Shown: piece by piece, positions 17,379 to 25,962 of the stretch | How the letters are laid out: every line of letters begins with the position of its first letter | How positions within the stretch are numbered: the stretch's first letter is position 1 | NCBI RefSeq assembly: GCF_001524445.2 | Contig: NZ_CP013417.1 | Location: 806,001 to 870,000, forward strand | Length of the DNA stretch: 64,000 nt | Direction: 5' to 3' | Source of the DNA: Burkholderia savannae | GTDB taxonomy: Bacteria > Pseudomonadota > Gammaproteobacteria > Burkholderiales > Burkholderiaceae | Notes under the pieces: model-generated | Databases searched by the model: none | Seen by the model: the letters and a program-made list of their open reading frames with translations, nothing else | What the model was told of the DNA's origin: nothing | Made by a program: the position numbers and the translations under genes

Positions 17379-17386
17379 AATGCAAC
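17379..17386. repeat. Target-site duplication AATGCAAC, left of IS66 copy 3
   Basis: The same 8 bases occur immediately after the element at 20372-20379. Confidence 0.96.
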
Positions 17387-17471
17387 GTAAGCGCGAATTT
17401 AACCCCACCTAGAATCGAAAGCTGAACGAGCGCAGGCTTGCGTCCGCAACTACAACTTGCGGACGCAACCG

Positions 17472-17933
17472 ATGACACAGAACGAAGTTGATTTCCTGCC
17501 ACTGCGGGTGACCGGCGTGACCGCGACGGGCAAGCGCAGGTTTGACGCCGAGGGTAAGCGCAAGCTGATTGAAGCCTGCCTGCAGCCGGGCGCGTCAATT
17601 GCCGGACTGGCGTTGAAGGCGGGTGTGAACGCGAACCAGCTGCATAAGTGGATTCAATTGCGCGAACGCGCGAATGCTGCTGTGACGGCGTGCGTCGAGC
17701 CCTTGCCATCGGCATTCGTGCCGGTCGTTCCGATCAACGAGGTGGCACCGGTGCGCACGAACCCCGAGCCGGTGAACGTACGGCGAACGTCACACAGGTA
17801 CGAAGCGGCGAAGGCAATGACGCCGGCGCGACTATCAGCGCAGTTGCCCAACGGCGTAACGCTACAGCTCGAATGCGCCGCACACGATGGCGCTCTCGTG
17901 AAGGCGATGATCGAAGCGTTGGGGGCACGCTGA
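17472..17933 (+). CDS. tnpA: IS66 accessory protein TnpA (copy 3)
   Basis: A 153-residue helix-turn-helix protein, matching the copy 2 gene. The HTH region covers about residues 20-65, and the C-terminal part (ARLSAQLPNGVTLQLEC) is typical of IS66 TnpA. The first ATG (17472) is preferred to the in-frame TTG at 17457. Its stop overlaps the tnpB start. Confidence 0.9.
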   Translation: MTQNEVDFLPLRVTGVTATGKRRFDAEGKRKLIEACLQPGASIAGLALKAGVNANQLHKWIQLRERANAAVTACVEPLPSAFVPVVPINEVAPVRTNPEPVNVRRTSHRYEAAKAMTPARLSAQLPNGVTLQLECAAHDGALVKAMIEALGAR

Positions 17934-18286
17934 TGTTCCGCTTCGACGCGGACCTGCAGATCTACCTGCACCGCGAGCCCATCGACTTCCGCGCCGGCAT
18001 CAACAGCCTCGTCGCGCTGGTCGAGCAGTCGATGCTGCTCGATCCGCTTGCGCGAGCCGTCTTCGCGTTCCACAACCGCAAACGCGATCGCGTGAAGCTT
18101 CTGCTGTATGACCGGGCCGGATTCTGGCTCCTATTGAAACGCCTCGAGGCCGACCGTTTCGTTTGGCCCCGCCGTCAGCAAGCCGTGATCGAACTGACGG
18201 CCGAGCAGCTTCACCTGCTGCTCGACGGCGTCGATATCGACGCCGTGCGCCGCCACCCAGCGCGGCAGTACTGCCACACGAACTGA
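17933..18286 (+). CDS. tnpB: IS66 accessory protein TnpB (copy 3)
   Basis: A 117-residue IS66 Orf2 protein. It has the family's HREPIDFRAGINSLVALVEQ-type N-terminus and the KLLLYDRAGFWLLLKRLE core. The start is the ATG within TGATG shared with the tnpA stop, which implies coupled translation. The 99 bp before tnpC hold no gene. Confidence 0.92.
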   Translation: MFRFDADLQIYLHREPIDFRAGINSLVALVEQSMLLDPLARAVFAFHNRKRDRVKLLLYDRAGFWLLLKRLEADRFVWPRRQQAVIELTAEQLHLLLDGVDIDAVRRHPARQYCHTN

Positions 18287-18385
18287 AGCAGGGTATCGCC
18301 GCTGTTGCCAGTAAACAACGGCGGCTTTAGCTGTTACAAATTCGCGTAAACCTATTTGGCTCTGCGTTTCGCTATCGTTGAGCGC

Positions 18386-20008
18386 ATGTCCCCTCCCAAT
18401 CTCCCCCGACTTCCGCGCACCGCCAAGGCCTATATCCACAAGCTGGAGGAGCGGGTGGCGGCCGATGCTCAGGTCATTGCCGAGCGTGACGCCAGGATCG
18501 ACGAATTGACCAAGCGCCTGGATGCGCTGGAAGAGCAATATCGTCTCGCGTTGGCCCGACAGTACGCGCCGAAGAGCGAGAAGCGCCGCGACCGCGTGTT
18601 CAACGAGGCCGAAGAGGCAGCCCACGCTGAGCCGGCCGAGGAGGACGACGGCGAGCCGCTGACGTTGCCCGATACCGGGTTGCCGGAACCCGGCCAGCCT
18701 GAACCGCGCAAGCGTGGCCGCAAACCGCTGCCCGCGGACCTGCCGCGCGAGCGAATCGAGTACGACCTGCCCGAAGACCAGAAGATCTGCCCGTGCTGCA
18801 GCAAGGCAATGCATCGGATGGGCGAGGAAATCAGCGAACAGTTGCACATGCAGGTCAAGGTCTCGGTGCTGCAGCACGCGCGTTTCAAGTACGCGTGTCG
18901 GCACTGCGAGCGTCACGGCACGCACACACCGATCGTGGTCGCGCCGATGCCGGCGCAGCCCTTGCCGGGTAGTCACGCCAGTGCATCGATGATCGCCGCC
19001 GTCACGGCCGGCAAGTATGTCGACGGCACGCCGCTGTACCGGATGGAAGACGTGCTCGCACGCTCGAATATCGCAGTCAGCCGCGGTACGCTGGCGAACT
19101 GGATCATCCGCCCCGCCGAGCTTCACTACACGCGCCTGTTCAAGGCGCTCAAGAAGATTCTGCTCAGCCAGTGGCTGATTCACGGCGACGAGACCACCGT
19201 CCAGGTCCTGAAGGAGAACGGCCGAAACGCGCAGGACAAGTCATACATGTGGGTCTACCGAAGCGCGGAGGATAGCGAGCAGCCGGTGGTGCTGTTTGAG
19301 TACCAGCCGGGGCGTGGCCAGCAGTACCCGAAGGAGTTCCTCGGAGACTACGCGGGCACGCTGATGACGGACGGCTGGCCTGCGTGGCGGACGGTCAAAT
19401 CGGCCACGCACCTCGGATGCCTTGCGCATGGACGCCGGATGTTCACGGATGCGCTCAAGGGGCAGAAGAACAAACCGAGCCCCCGCATCACGAAGGCGCT
19501 CGAATTCTTCCAGGCGCTGTACCAGGTCGAGACGCTCGCCAAACAGACGTTGCCCGAAGGCGAGACGCTGGCCGATTACCGGTACCGCTTGCGCCAACAG
19601 CACAGCGTGCCGTTGCTAAACGCCTTCAAGAGTTGGCTCGACGAGCTCGCGCCGAAGGTTCTGCCCAAGAGCCTGCTAGGCGAGGCGATCGGCTACTGTC
19701 TCCGGCAATGGCCTTACCTGAGTCGCTATGTGGACGATGGCCGGTTTGCAATAGACAACAACGTCATCGAACGCGACATCAGGCCGTTTGCCACGGCGAG
19801 AAAGTCGTGGCTCTTCAGCGATACGGTCGACGGCGCGAAAGCGAGCGCGATGGTCTACAGCCTGATGCTCACGTGTCGAGCCTGTGGCGTCGATCCCCAT
19901 GCCTATCTGCTGCACGTGCTGACCGAATTGCCGCAGCGCGCACCGGATGCCGATATTAGCGACCTGCTACCGTTCAACTTCGCTCGACAGCAAGCCGTTA
20001 CCGGGTAA
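18386..20008 (+). CDS. tnpC: IS66 transposase TnpC (copy 3)
   Basis: A 540-residue DDE transposase. It begins with a Lys/Glu-rich coiled coil (KLEERVAADAQVIAERDARI), followed by an acidic linker, a CPCC/CRHC zinc-binding region, the DDE core (IHGDETT, TDGWPAW, NNVIERDIRP) and the IS66 C-terminal extension ending AVTG. The TTG at 18356 would add ten residues; the ATG at 18386 is the conventional start. The stop codon lies within a GTTACCGGGTAAC palindrome. Confidence 0.94.
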   Translation: MSPPNLPRLPRTAKAYIHKLEERVAADAQVIAERDARIDELTKRLDALEEQYRLALARQYAPKSEKRRDRVFNEAEEAAHAEPAEEDDGEPLTLPDTGLPEPGQPEPRKRGRKPLPADLPRERIEYDLPEDQKICPCCSKAMHRMGEEISEQLHMQVKVSVLQHARFKYACRHCERHGTHTPIVVAPMPAQPLPGSHASASMIAAVTAGKYVDGTPLYRMEDVLARSNIAVSRGTLANWIIRPAELHYTRLFKALKKILLSQWLIHGDETTVQVLKENGRNAQDKSYMWVYRSAEDSEQPVVLFEYQPGRGQQYPKEFLGDYAGTLMTDGWPAWRTVKSATHLGCLAHGRRMFTDALKGQKNKPSPRITKALEFFQALYQVETLAKQTLPEGETLADYRYRLRQQHSVPLLNAFKSWLDELAPKVLPKSLLGEAIGYCLRQWPYLSRYVDDGRFAIDNNVIERDIRPFATARKSWLFSDTVDGAKASAMVYSLMLTCRACGVDPHAYLLHVLTELPQRAPDADISDLLPFNFARQQAVTG

Positions 20009-20334
20009 CTCCGATCGCTACCGCGCTGGGCCGAAGTATTGGTCCCACTGTTCCGAATCGGGATCGAGTCGGCGCACAATCGCGTCGTCTGCCCGCGCGA
20101 TCAACCGTTCCAGCATCTGGCGCTTCGTTACCGAGTAACGGCGAGCTAACCGCGTCAGAGCAAGATACGCTTCCGTGCTCATCCACATATCCAGACGTCG
20201 ATCACCGTTGCCGTCCTTGCCTGCCGTCTCGCGCCTTGCCCGATAAGCCGCCTGCCGCTGCGCCGTCGTTTGCGTCATCTCGCATCTCCTTCGTTACCCG
20301 GTAACTATCGATTCGAAACATGTTACCCGGTAAC
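19997..20334. promoter_or_regulatory. Four 13-bp palindromes GTTACCNRGTAAC (copy 3)
   Basis: Sites are at 19997-20009 (on the tnpC stop), 20127-20139 (within the passenger gene, changed to GTTACCGAGTAAC), 20293-20305 and 20322-20334 (upstream of the passenger start). The two upstream sites, 29 bp apart, lie where its promoter must be. I infer operators for the passenger protein. Confidence 0.6.
20018..20278 (-). CDS. Ribbon-helix-helix-like passenger protein of IS66 (copy 3)
   Basis: The reference copy of the 86-residue passenger. It is identical to the copy 1 protein. GAAGGAGAT lies just before its ATG, so it should be well translated. It is encoded convergently to tnpC, between tnpC and the right end. 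The C-terminal part fits a ribbon-helix-helix DNA-binding fold; no other function is evident. Confidence 0.75.
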   Translation of the reverse strand: MTQTTAQRQAAYRARRETAGKDGNGDRRLDMWMSTEAYLALTRLARRYSVTKRQMLERLIARADDAIVRRLDPDSEQWDQYFGPAR

Positions 20335-20371
20335 ACGTCACCTAACGACGTGTGGCGGATTTAGCGCTTAC

Positions 20372-20379
20372 AATGCAAC
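20372..20379. repeat. Target-site duplication AATGCAAC, right of IS66 copy 3
   Basis: An exact match to 17379-17386, confirming the ends of copy 3 and an undisturbed insertion. Confidence 0.96.
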
Positions 20380-20704
20380 TAACCGAGGGCGACGCGGTGG
20401 TGGCGCAGTGACGCTGAATTGTTGCGATTTGTTGCGACTGTGGCCGGCCGTGCGAATTGCGCCGGAGTCCGAAGTCTTCGACTTTCAAGCTTCGAGCTTC
20501 CGAAGCGTCGAACAGTCGGGCCGAAGCGTACGCCGCGACGACAGATGCGAAAACCGACAAATAAAGAAGCGCGAAAGCGAAAGAGGCGGGCGCCACGCTA
20601 TAAATAGCGTGCGACCTGCCGCGCACGACGGGCGCGATCGACTCGCTACGCGCGCGGCGGGCTTGCGCATGAGGTTGCGCGTTAGCGCACAGCCGTCGCC
20701 CGTT
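20380..20704. other. Intergenic region, no gene seen
   Basis: About 325 bp after the IS element. It holds a 7-bp inverted repeat CACGCTA/TAGCGTG (20594-20611, 4-base loop) without a T run. No family-like ORF is present. Confidence 0.5.
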
Positions 20705-21898
20705 CTATCGTCCGAAGAGCGTGCCGAGACGCTCGACGGCCTCCTCGAGCCGTGAGTACGCGGTCGCATAGGACAGCCGGATATAGTCGCGCGGCGCATG
20801 GACGCCGAAATCCATTCCCGGCACGAGCACCACGCCCGCGTCATGCAGCATCGCGTTCACGAGCGCGGCGCTGTTTCCCGCCGCAGGGTGCGCGACGCCG
20901 CCGCATTGCGCGTAGACGTAGAACGCGCCGTCCGGCATCACGGGCACCTTGAAGCCGAGCGATTCGATCGCCGGCACGATGAAGTCGCGGCGGCGCTGGA
21001 ATTCGGCGCGGCGCGCCTCGTAGATGTCGAGCGTGTCCGGTTCGAAGCACGCGAGCGCCGCGTGCTGCGCGAGCGCCGACGGGCAAATGAACAGATTCTG
21101 CGCGAGCTTTTCGAACGTGCCGACGAGCGCGGGCGGCACGACGAGCCAGCCGAGCCGCCAGCCCGTCATGTTGAAATATTTCGAGAAACTGTTGACGGTG
21201 ACGACGTCGTCGCCGAACGACAGCGCGGTGACGGGCGCGCCGTCGTAGCTCAGGCCCTGGTAGATCTCGTCGACGATCGTGAAGCCGCCGCGTGCGCGCA
21301 CCGCGTCGACGATCCGGCCGAGCTCGGCCGGATCGAGCGACGTGCCCGTCGGGTTCGACGGCGACGCGAGCAGCACGCCGCGCGTGCGCTCGCCCCAGCG
21401 CGTCTTCACGTCGTTCGCGGTCAGCTGGAAGCGGGCTTCGGGGCCGCTCGGCACGAGCACCGCGCGGCCTTCAGCCGTCGCCACGAAGTGGCGATTGCAC
21501 GGGTAAGACGGATCGGGCATCAGTACTTCGTCGTCGCGCCCGACGAGCGCGAGGCACGCGAGCAGCAGCGCGGCCGACGCGCCTGCCGTCACCACGATCC
21601 GTTCCGGCTCGATCGACAGGCCGTACGCACGCGCGTAGTGCGCGGCGATCGCCTCGCGCAGCGGCGCGATGCCGAGCGCGCTCGTGTATTGCGTGACGCC
21701 GCGGCGCAGCGCCGCGGCGGCCGCCTCGACGACGGGCTCCGGCGCGGTGAAATCCGGTTCGCCGATGCTCATGTGAATGATGTCGCGGCCGGCGCGCTCG
21801 AGAACGGTGGCCTCCTTGACGATTTCCATCACGTAGAACGGCTCGATCGCGTCGACGCGCGACGCAAGCCTCAGGAGCGAATCGGCAGCGGTATTCAT
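20705..21898 (-). CDS. Class I/II PLP-dependent aminotransferase
   Basis: A 397-residue aspartate-aminotransferase-fold enzyme. Visible motifs are SIGEPDF near residue 44, the cofactor-stacking NPTGTSLD, DEIYQGLSYD, the PLP lysine in NSFSKYFNMTGWRLGW (about 238) and a C-terminal RLSYATAYSRLEEA. The substrate cannot be assigned beyond an amino acid/2-oxoacid pair. It lies downstream of nusB in the same direction with a 64-bp gap and may be transcribed with the rib-nusB group. Confidence 0.9.
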   Translation of the reverse strand: MNTAADSLLRLASRVDAIEPFYVMEIVKEATVLERAGRDIIHMSIGEPDFTAPEPVVEAAAAALRRGVTQYTSALGIAPLREAIAAHYARAYGLSIEPERIVVTAGASAALLLACLALVGRDDEVLMPDPSYPCNRHFVATAEGRAVLVPSGPEARFQLTANDVKTRWGERTRGVLLASPSNPTGTSLDPAELGRIVDAVRARGGFTIVDEIYQGLSYDGAPVTALSFGDDVVTVNSFSKYFNMTGWRLGWLVVPPALVGTFEKLAQNLFICPSALAQHAALACFEPDTLDIYEARRAEFQRRRDFIVPAIESLGFKVPVMPDGAFYVYAQCGGVAHPAAGNSAALVNAMLHDAGVVLVPGMDFGVHAPRDYIRLSYATAYSRLEEAVERLGTLFGR

Positions 21899-21962
21899 CG
21901 TCGAATCAAAGCGGTGCGGAAAGAGCGAAAAGCGGGCGCGCGCCGCGCGCCCGCGAAGGGGG

Positions 21963-22400
21963 TTACGCGTCGCGTCGCGCGTGCGTTTCGGCCGGGCGCA
22001 GCTTGACGGCCAGCTTGTCGAGCACGCCGTTCACGTACTTGTAGCCGTCCGAGCCGCCGAACGTCTTCGCGAGCTCGACGGCTTCGTTGATGATCACGCG
22101 GTACGGCGTTTCGATCTGATGCGTGAGCTCGTACGTCGCGATCAGCAGCACCGCGCGCTCGACGGGCGACAACTGATCGATCGGACGGTCGAGATTCGGC
22201 GAGATCGCCTCGGCAAGCGTCGCATGCTCGCGGATCACGCCATGCAGGATCGTGTCGAGCAGCGTCTTGTCAGCCTTGTCGTAACCCAGCGCGCCGCGCA
22301 ATTGCGCGTCGATCTCGCCCGGCGCCGCGTTCGACAGCAGCCACTGATACAGGCCCTGCGTCGCCAGCTCGCGCGATTGTCGGCGGGCGCTCTTCTTCAT
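21963..22400 (-). CDS. nusB: Transcription antitermination factor NusB
   Basis: A 145-residue all-helical NusB. With NusE (ribosomal protein S10) it binds boxA RNA and supports antitermination in rRNA operons. Family blocks include [17 protein letters not shown] at the start, [16 protein letters not shown] and [30 protein letters not shown]. The start overlaps the ribH stop by 4 bp (ATGA), so the two are translationally coupled, as is usual in proteobacteria. Confidence 0.96.
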   Translation of the reverse strand: MKKSARRQSRELATQGLYQWLLSNAAPGEIDAQLRGALGYDKADKTLLDTILHGVIREHATLAEAISPNLDRPIDQLSPVERAVLLIATYELTHQIETPYRVIINEAVELAKTFGGSDGYKYVNGVLDKLAVKLRPAETHARRDA

Positions 22401-22927
22401 GCGCGCTCCTCTTCGTCTTCGTCGTCCTCGTCCTCGTCTTCGTCCTCTTCGTCTTCATCGTCGCTCAGTTGATCGAGCGTCATCGTGAGGTTCGCCATCT
22501 CGATGGCGACGCGCGCGGCGTCGCGGCCCTTTTCGGTCATCCGGGCGATCGCCTGCTCGTCGGTTTCGGTCGTGAGGACGGCGTTCGCGATCGGCGTGTT
22601 GAAGTCGAGCGCGATGCGCGTGATGCCTGCGCCGCTCTCGTTCGACACGAGCTCGAAGTGATACGTCTCGCCGCGGATCACCGCGCCGAGCGCGATCAGC
22701 GCGTCGAACTGGTTGCTTTCCGCGAGCTTTTGCAGCGCGAGCGGGATTTCGAGCGCGCCCGGAACCGTCACGAGCAGCACGTCTTCGCCGGAGACGCCGA
22801 GGCGCTCCAGCTCTTCGACGCACGCGTCCGCGAGGCCGTTGCAGACGGGTTCGTTGAAGCGCGATTGAACGATGCCGATACGCAGGCCATCGCCTTCGAG
22901 GTTCGGTTGATATTGTCCGATTTCCAT
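22397..22927 (-). CDS. ribH: 6,7-dimethyl-8-ribityllumazine synthase with acidic tail
   Basis: A 176-residue RibH, which joins the RibB product (dihydroxybutanone phosphate) to the pyrimidine from RibD to make lumazine. The core is normal ([20 protein letters not shown], the phosphate-site [12 protein letters not shown]). After about residue 150 the protein ends in an uninterrupted Asp/Glu tail of about 25 residues, encoded by GAC/GAG/GAA repeats (about 22400-22465). Tails like this are not part of the enzyme core. The ATG at 22927 gives the standard N-terminus. Confidence 0.95.
   Translation of the reverse strand: MEIGQYQPNLEGDGLRIGIVQSRFNEPVCNGLADACVEELERLGVSGEDVLLVTVPGALEIPLALQKLAESNQFDALIALGAVIRGETYHFELVSNESGAGITRIALDFNTPIANAVLTTETDEQAIARMTEKGRDAARVAIEMANLTMTLDQLSDDEDEEDEDEDEDDEDEEERA
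22400..22468. repeat. Trinucleotide (GAN) repeat tract encoding an Asp/Glu tail
   Basis: On the minus strand the 3' end of ribH is a run of GAC, GAG and GAA codons. Length changes would add or remove acidic residues without shifting the frame, apart from effects near the overlapping nusB start. Confidence 0.7.
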
Positions 22928-23007
22928 ATTCTTTCCGTGGAGTGGATGAGCGGTGATAGGGGCTGCAGCACAGGCTGACAACGGTACGACACTACGACAC
23001 GAAACCG

Positions 23008-24144
<1,137 letters not shown>

Positions 24145-24497
24145 AAAAGGATCAGGGCAAGGGAAAGCGCGTATTTTACGCCACGCCGGCCGGGTTTTAG
24201 CCGGATGCGGCGAGGGCGGCCGGCGTGTTGGCCGAATGGCCGACGGCGGCGCGTGCGACGATGCGGCCGGATAGCCCGGCGGCGGCCGTCCGGCGGGTGT
24301 TTGCGAGCGTCGGTAAAGATCGGCGCGCGATGCGTCGCGCACGGCGAGCAGGCGTAAAGGGTGCCATGCGCGCGCCGAAGAGCCGATCGTTCCGATGCCC
24401 GGTCGCGCGCGCATGCGTCGCACCCCGGGCGCGTCCGGCGGCGCGCGGCGCCGGACGTGGCGGGGCGGGCGCTTATTTCGGCGCGGTCGTCATCCGC
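24145..24497. other. Intergenic region with the displaced ribE 3' end
   Basis: Apart from the ribE remnant (24473-24514) there is no gene. I looked for an FMN riboswitch upstream of ribB and saw none. Confidence 0.5.
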
Positions 24498-24514
24498 TCG
24501 ACATACCGCGCGAT
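24473..24514 (-). pseudogene. ribE: Displaced 3' end of ribE (riboflavin synthase)
   Basis: Minus-strand codons read IARYVERM-TTAPK-stop (stop at 24473-24475). The first eight residues equal the sequence near the end of the intact RibE protein at 29106-29735, where the continuation is instead LSSASLMRRP. This is the expected leftover of the original gene end after an island inserted into ribE. Confidence 0.8.
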
Positions 24515-24519
24515 TATGT
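24491..24519. repeat. Left attachment-like direct repeat of the ribE island
   Basis: 29 bases of which 26 match 29139-29167, including a perfect 17-bp core TCGACATACCGCGCGAT (24498-24514). Sequence to the left is native ribE end; the base differences at 24515 and 24520 are element-like. Confidence 0.82.
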
Positions 24520-24684
24520 TGAGTCTGGCCGGAAAGGCTTACTCGGCATGGCGCGGGGGTCGAAAGTGCACGCGTATACCGTCAAGTAGCGGTGGCTGAA
24601 GCGAGACTGCAATGGATAGCACGAGACGCAACACATGCCTTGCCTCACTCCGTCGGCGCCGAGGGCAATTAGTACTTCCGTTGC

Positions 24685-25884
24685 TCACCGCTTTGGCTCC
24701 CACACATATCCCGCCTTGGTCAACCGGGTCACCCAGGCGCCGCGTTTTCCGTGCTGTGCCATCAGTCGAACAAGGCGGCGTCGAAATGTCGTGTCGCGTT
24801 TGGCGCCTGCGTACGCCTCGGCAAGATCCTGTAGCGCGCGGAAAGCCTGGTCGTAGGACGACCCTGATCCACGCAGGAGCTTCGAATCGATGGCGGACCA
24901 CGCACTGTCCTCGTCTTCGAGAAGCGATGTCAGGTAGCCTGCGCGCTCCGTCTTGCGCCGTGCTTCAGCAGCTTCGCGCGCTTCACGTTCCCTTTGCTCG
25001 CGGACTTCACGATGAAAACAGACCCGCGCCTCAATTTCGCCTACACGTCGTAGTTCAGGGCTCGTGACGCGATTGGGAAGCCTTGTCTGCTCCCACGTGA
25101 GGAACCTGCGCCGAAGGGTTCGCTCGGCTTCCTGGCTTCGTCCTTCGAGCAGCATGCGTAGTGCTGCCCGCATTTCATCTTCCGTCAACTCGAGCAGCCA
25201 AGGATCGAACCGGTCATCATCCCCGGATCCAGCAGCCTGTGGAGGGCTCGTTTCTGCTGCGGCGGCGAGCCAGTCCGGATCGAGCATCAGGAATTCAGCG
25301 AGGGCGTTCTGTGCAGGTGTCAGTGTCTTGAGTCCGTCCGGCAATGGCGGTTCACTGTCATCGTCGCGCAACTCGCCATTACCTATCCGCGCTAGCCAGC
25401 CGAGATAAAGCGGGCGTGTATCGCCTCTGAGCAGTTCATCGCGGATGGGTAGCAGCCGGGCCATCCACCCTGCGCCGTCTGCTTCTTCCGAGAAGCGAAG
25501 GTGTTCTCCAGAGTCGTCGTTGAACCACCAGTCGAGGAGGCAATGTTCGCCAGTGTCGATTGCGTTGAACGCCTTCGCAAATTGCGACGGTGCCGCGCGC
25601 CCCTTGCGACCGGTGTAATCGAGCAGCGACCGAGCATTGAATATTGCCCGTGGCAGTCGCAACAGAAGGCGGCAGCTCCCCCAGTTGGCTGAATAGACAT
25701 GGGCGTCGAAGTAGCGCTCTACCCAGTCGAGCGGATCGCCTTTGAGGTTGCCCCAGTGATATTCATTGACGAAGCTCGAGGCTGTGATCGTTGCACGCGT
25801 TGAGCGGGTTCGCAACTCAGCCTGCTGTTGCCCAGTAAGCGGTCGGTCGACTGCGGCAAATTCGTAGTATTGGTATTCGCTCAC
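24685..25884 (-). CDS. Island protein of unknown function, partner of the primase-helicase
   Basis: A 399-residue soluble protein starting with GTG (MSEYQYYEFAAVDRPLT). I recall similar proteins as conserved hypotheticals, but no named domain. The N-terminal third (STRATITASSFVNEYHWGN, KGDPLDWVERYFDA, ANWGSCRLLLRLP) looks like a folded conserved domain. Residues 270-340 are strongly charged and probably coiled coil (REQREREAREAAEARRK). The C-terminus (YDQAFRALQDLAEAYAGAKR) is helical. It follows the primase-helicase gene by 78 bp in the same direction, so the two likely form an operon and a functional pair. No signal peptide or membrane segment. Confidence 0.75.
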   Translation of the reverse strand: MSEYQYYEFAAVDRPLTGQQQAELRTRSTRATITASSFVNEYHWGNLKGDPLDWVERYFDAHVYSANWGSCRLLLRLPRAIFNARSLLDYTGRKGRAAPSQFAKAFNAIDTGEHCLLDWWFNDDSGEHLRFSEEADGAGWMARLLPIRDELLRGDTRPLYLGWLARIGNGELRDDDSEPPLPDGLKTLTPAQNALAEFLMLDPDWLAAAAETSPPQAAGSGDDDRFDPWLLELTEDEMRAALRMLLEGRSQEAERTLRRRFLTWEQTRLPNRVTSPELRRVGEIEARVCFHREVREQREREAREAAEARRKTERAGYLTSLLEDEDSAWSAIDSKLLRGSGSSYDQAFRALQDLAEAYAGAKRDTTFRRRLVRLMAQHGKRGAWVTRLTKAGYVWEPKR

Positions 25885-25962
25885 GTTTCAATATTCATTT
25901 CGGGGCAATCGGTTGTCGCGCCAGGTTGTGGCTCGCTGAACTTTCCTGCCGTTGATCGGCTG

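Larger units (their letters stand above)
17387..20371 (+). mobile_element. IS66-family element, copy 3, complete (2985 bp)
   Basis: A complete element bounded by imperfect inverted repeats: the left end starts GTAAGCGCGAATTTAACC and the right end, read inward, starts GTAAGCGCTAAATCCGCC. It carries tnpA-tnpB-tnpC and a convergent 86-codon passenger gene. It sits in the spacer between the transglycosylase terminator and the 3' end of the aminotransferase gene and breaks no gene. It is inverted relative to copy 2 and in direct orientation with copy 1. Confidence 0.97.

Noticed and set aside
1060..20371. IS66 copies 2 and 3 as the ends of a 19.3-kb composite transposon
   Set aside because: Each copy has its own matching 8-bp target duplication and the block between them holds ordinary chromosomal genes, so they are independent insertions.
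20594..20611. Terminator after IS66 copy 3
   Set aside because: The 7-bp inverted repeat is convincing but has no T run in either direction and no gene ends beside it.
24145..24470. FMN riboswitch upstream of ribB
   Set aside because: Searched by eye for the conserved FMN-element core on the minus strand and found no match.
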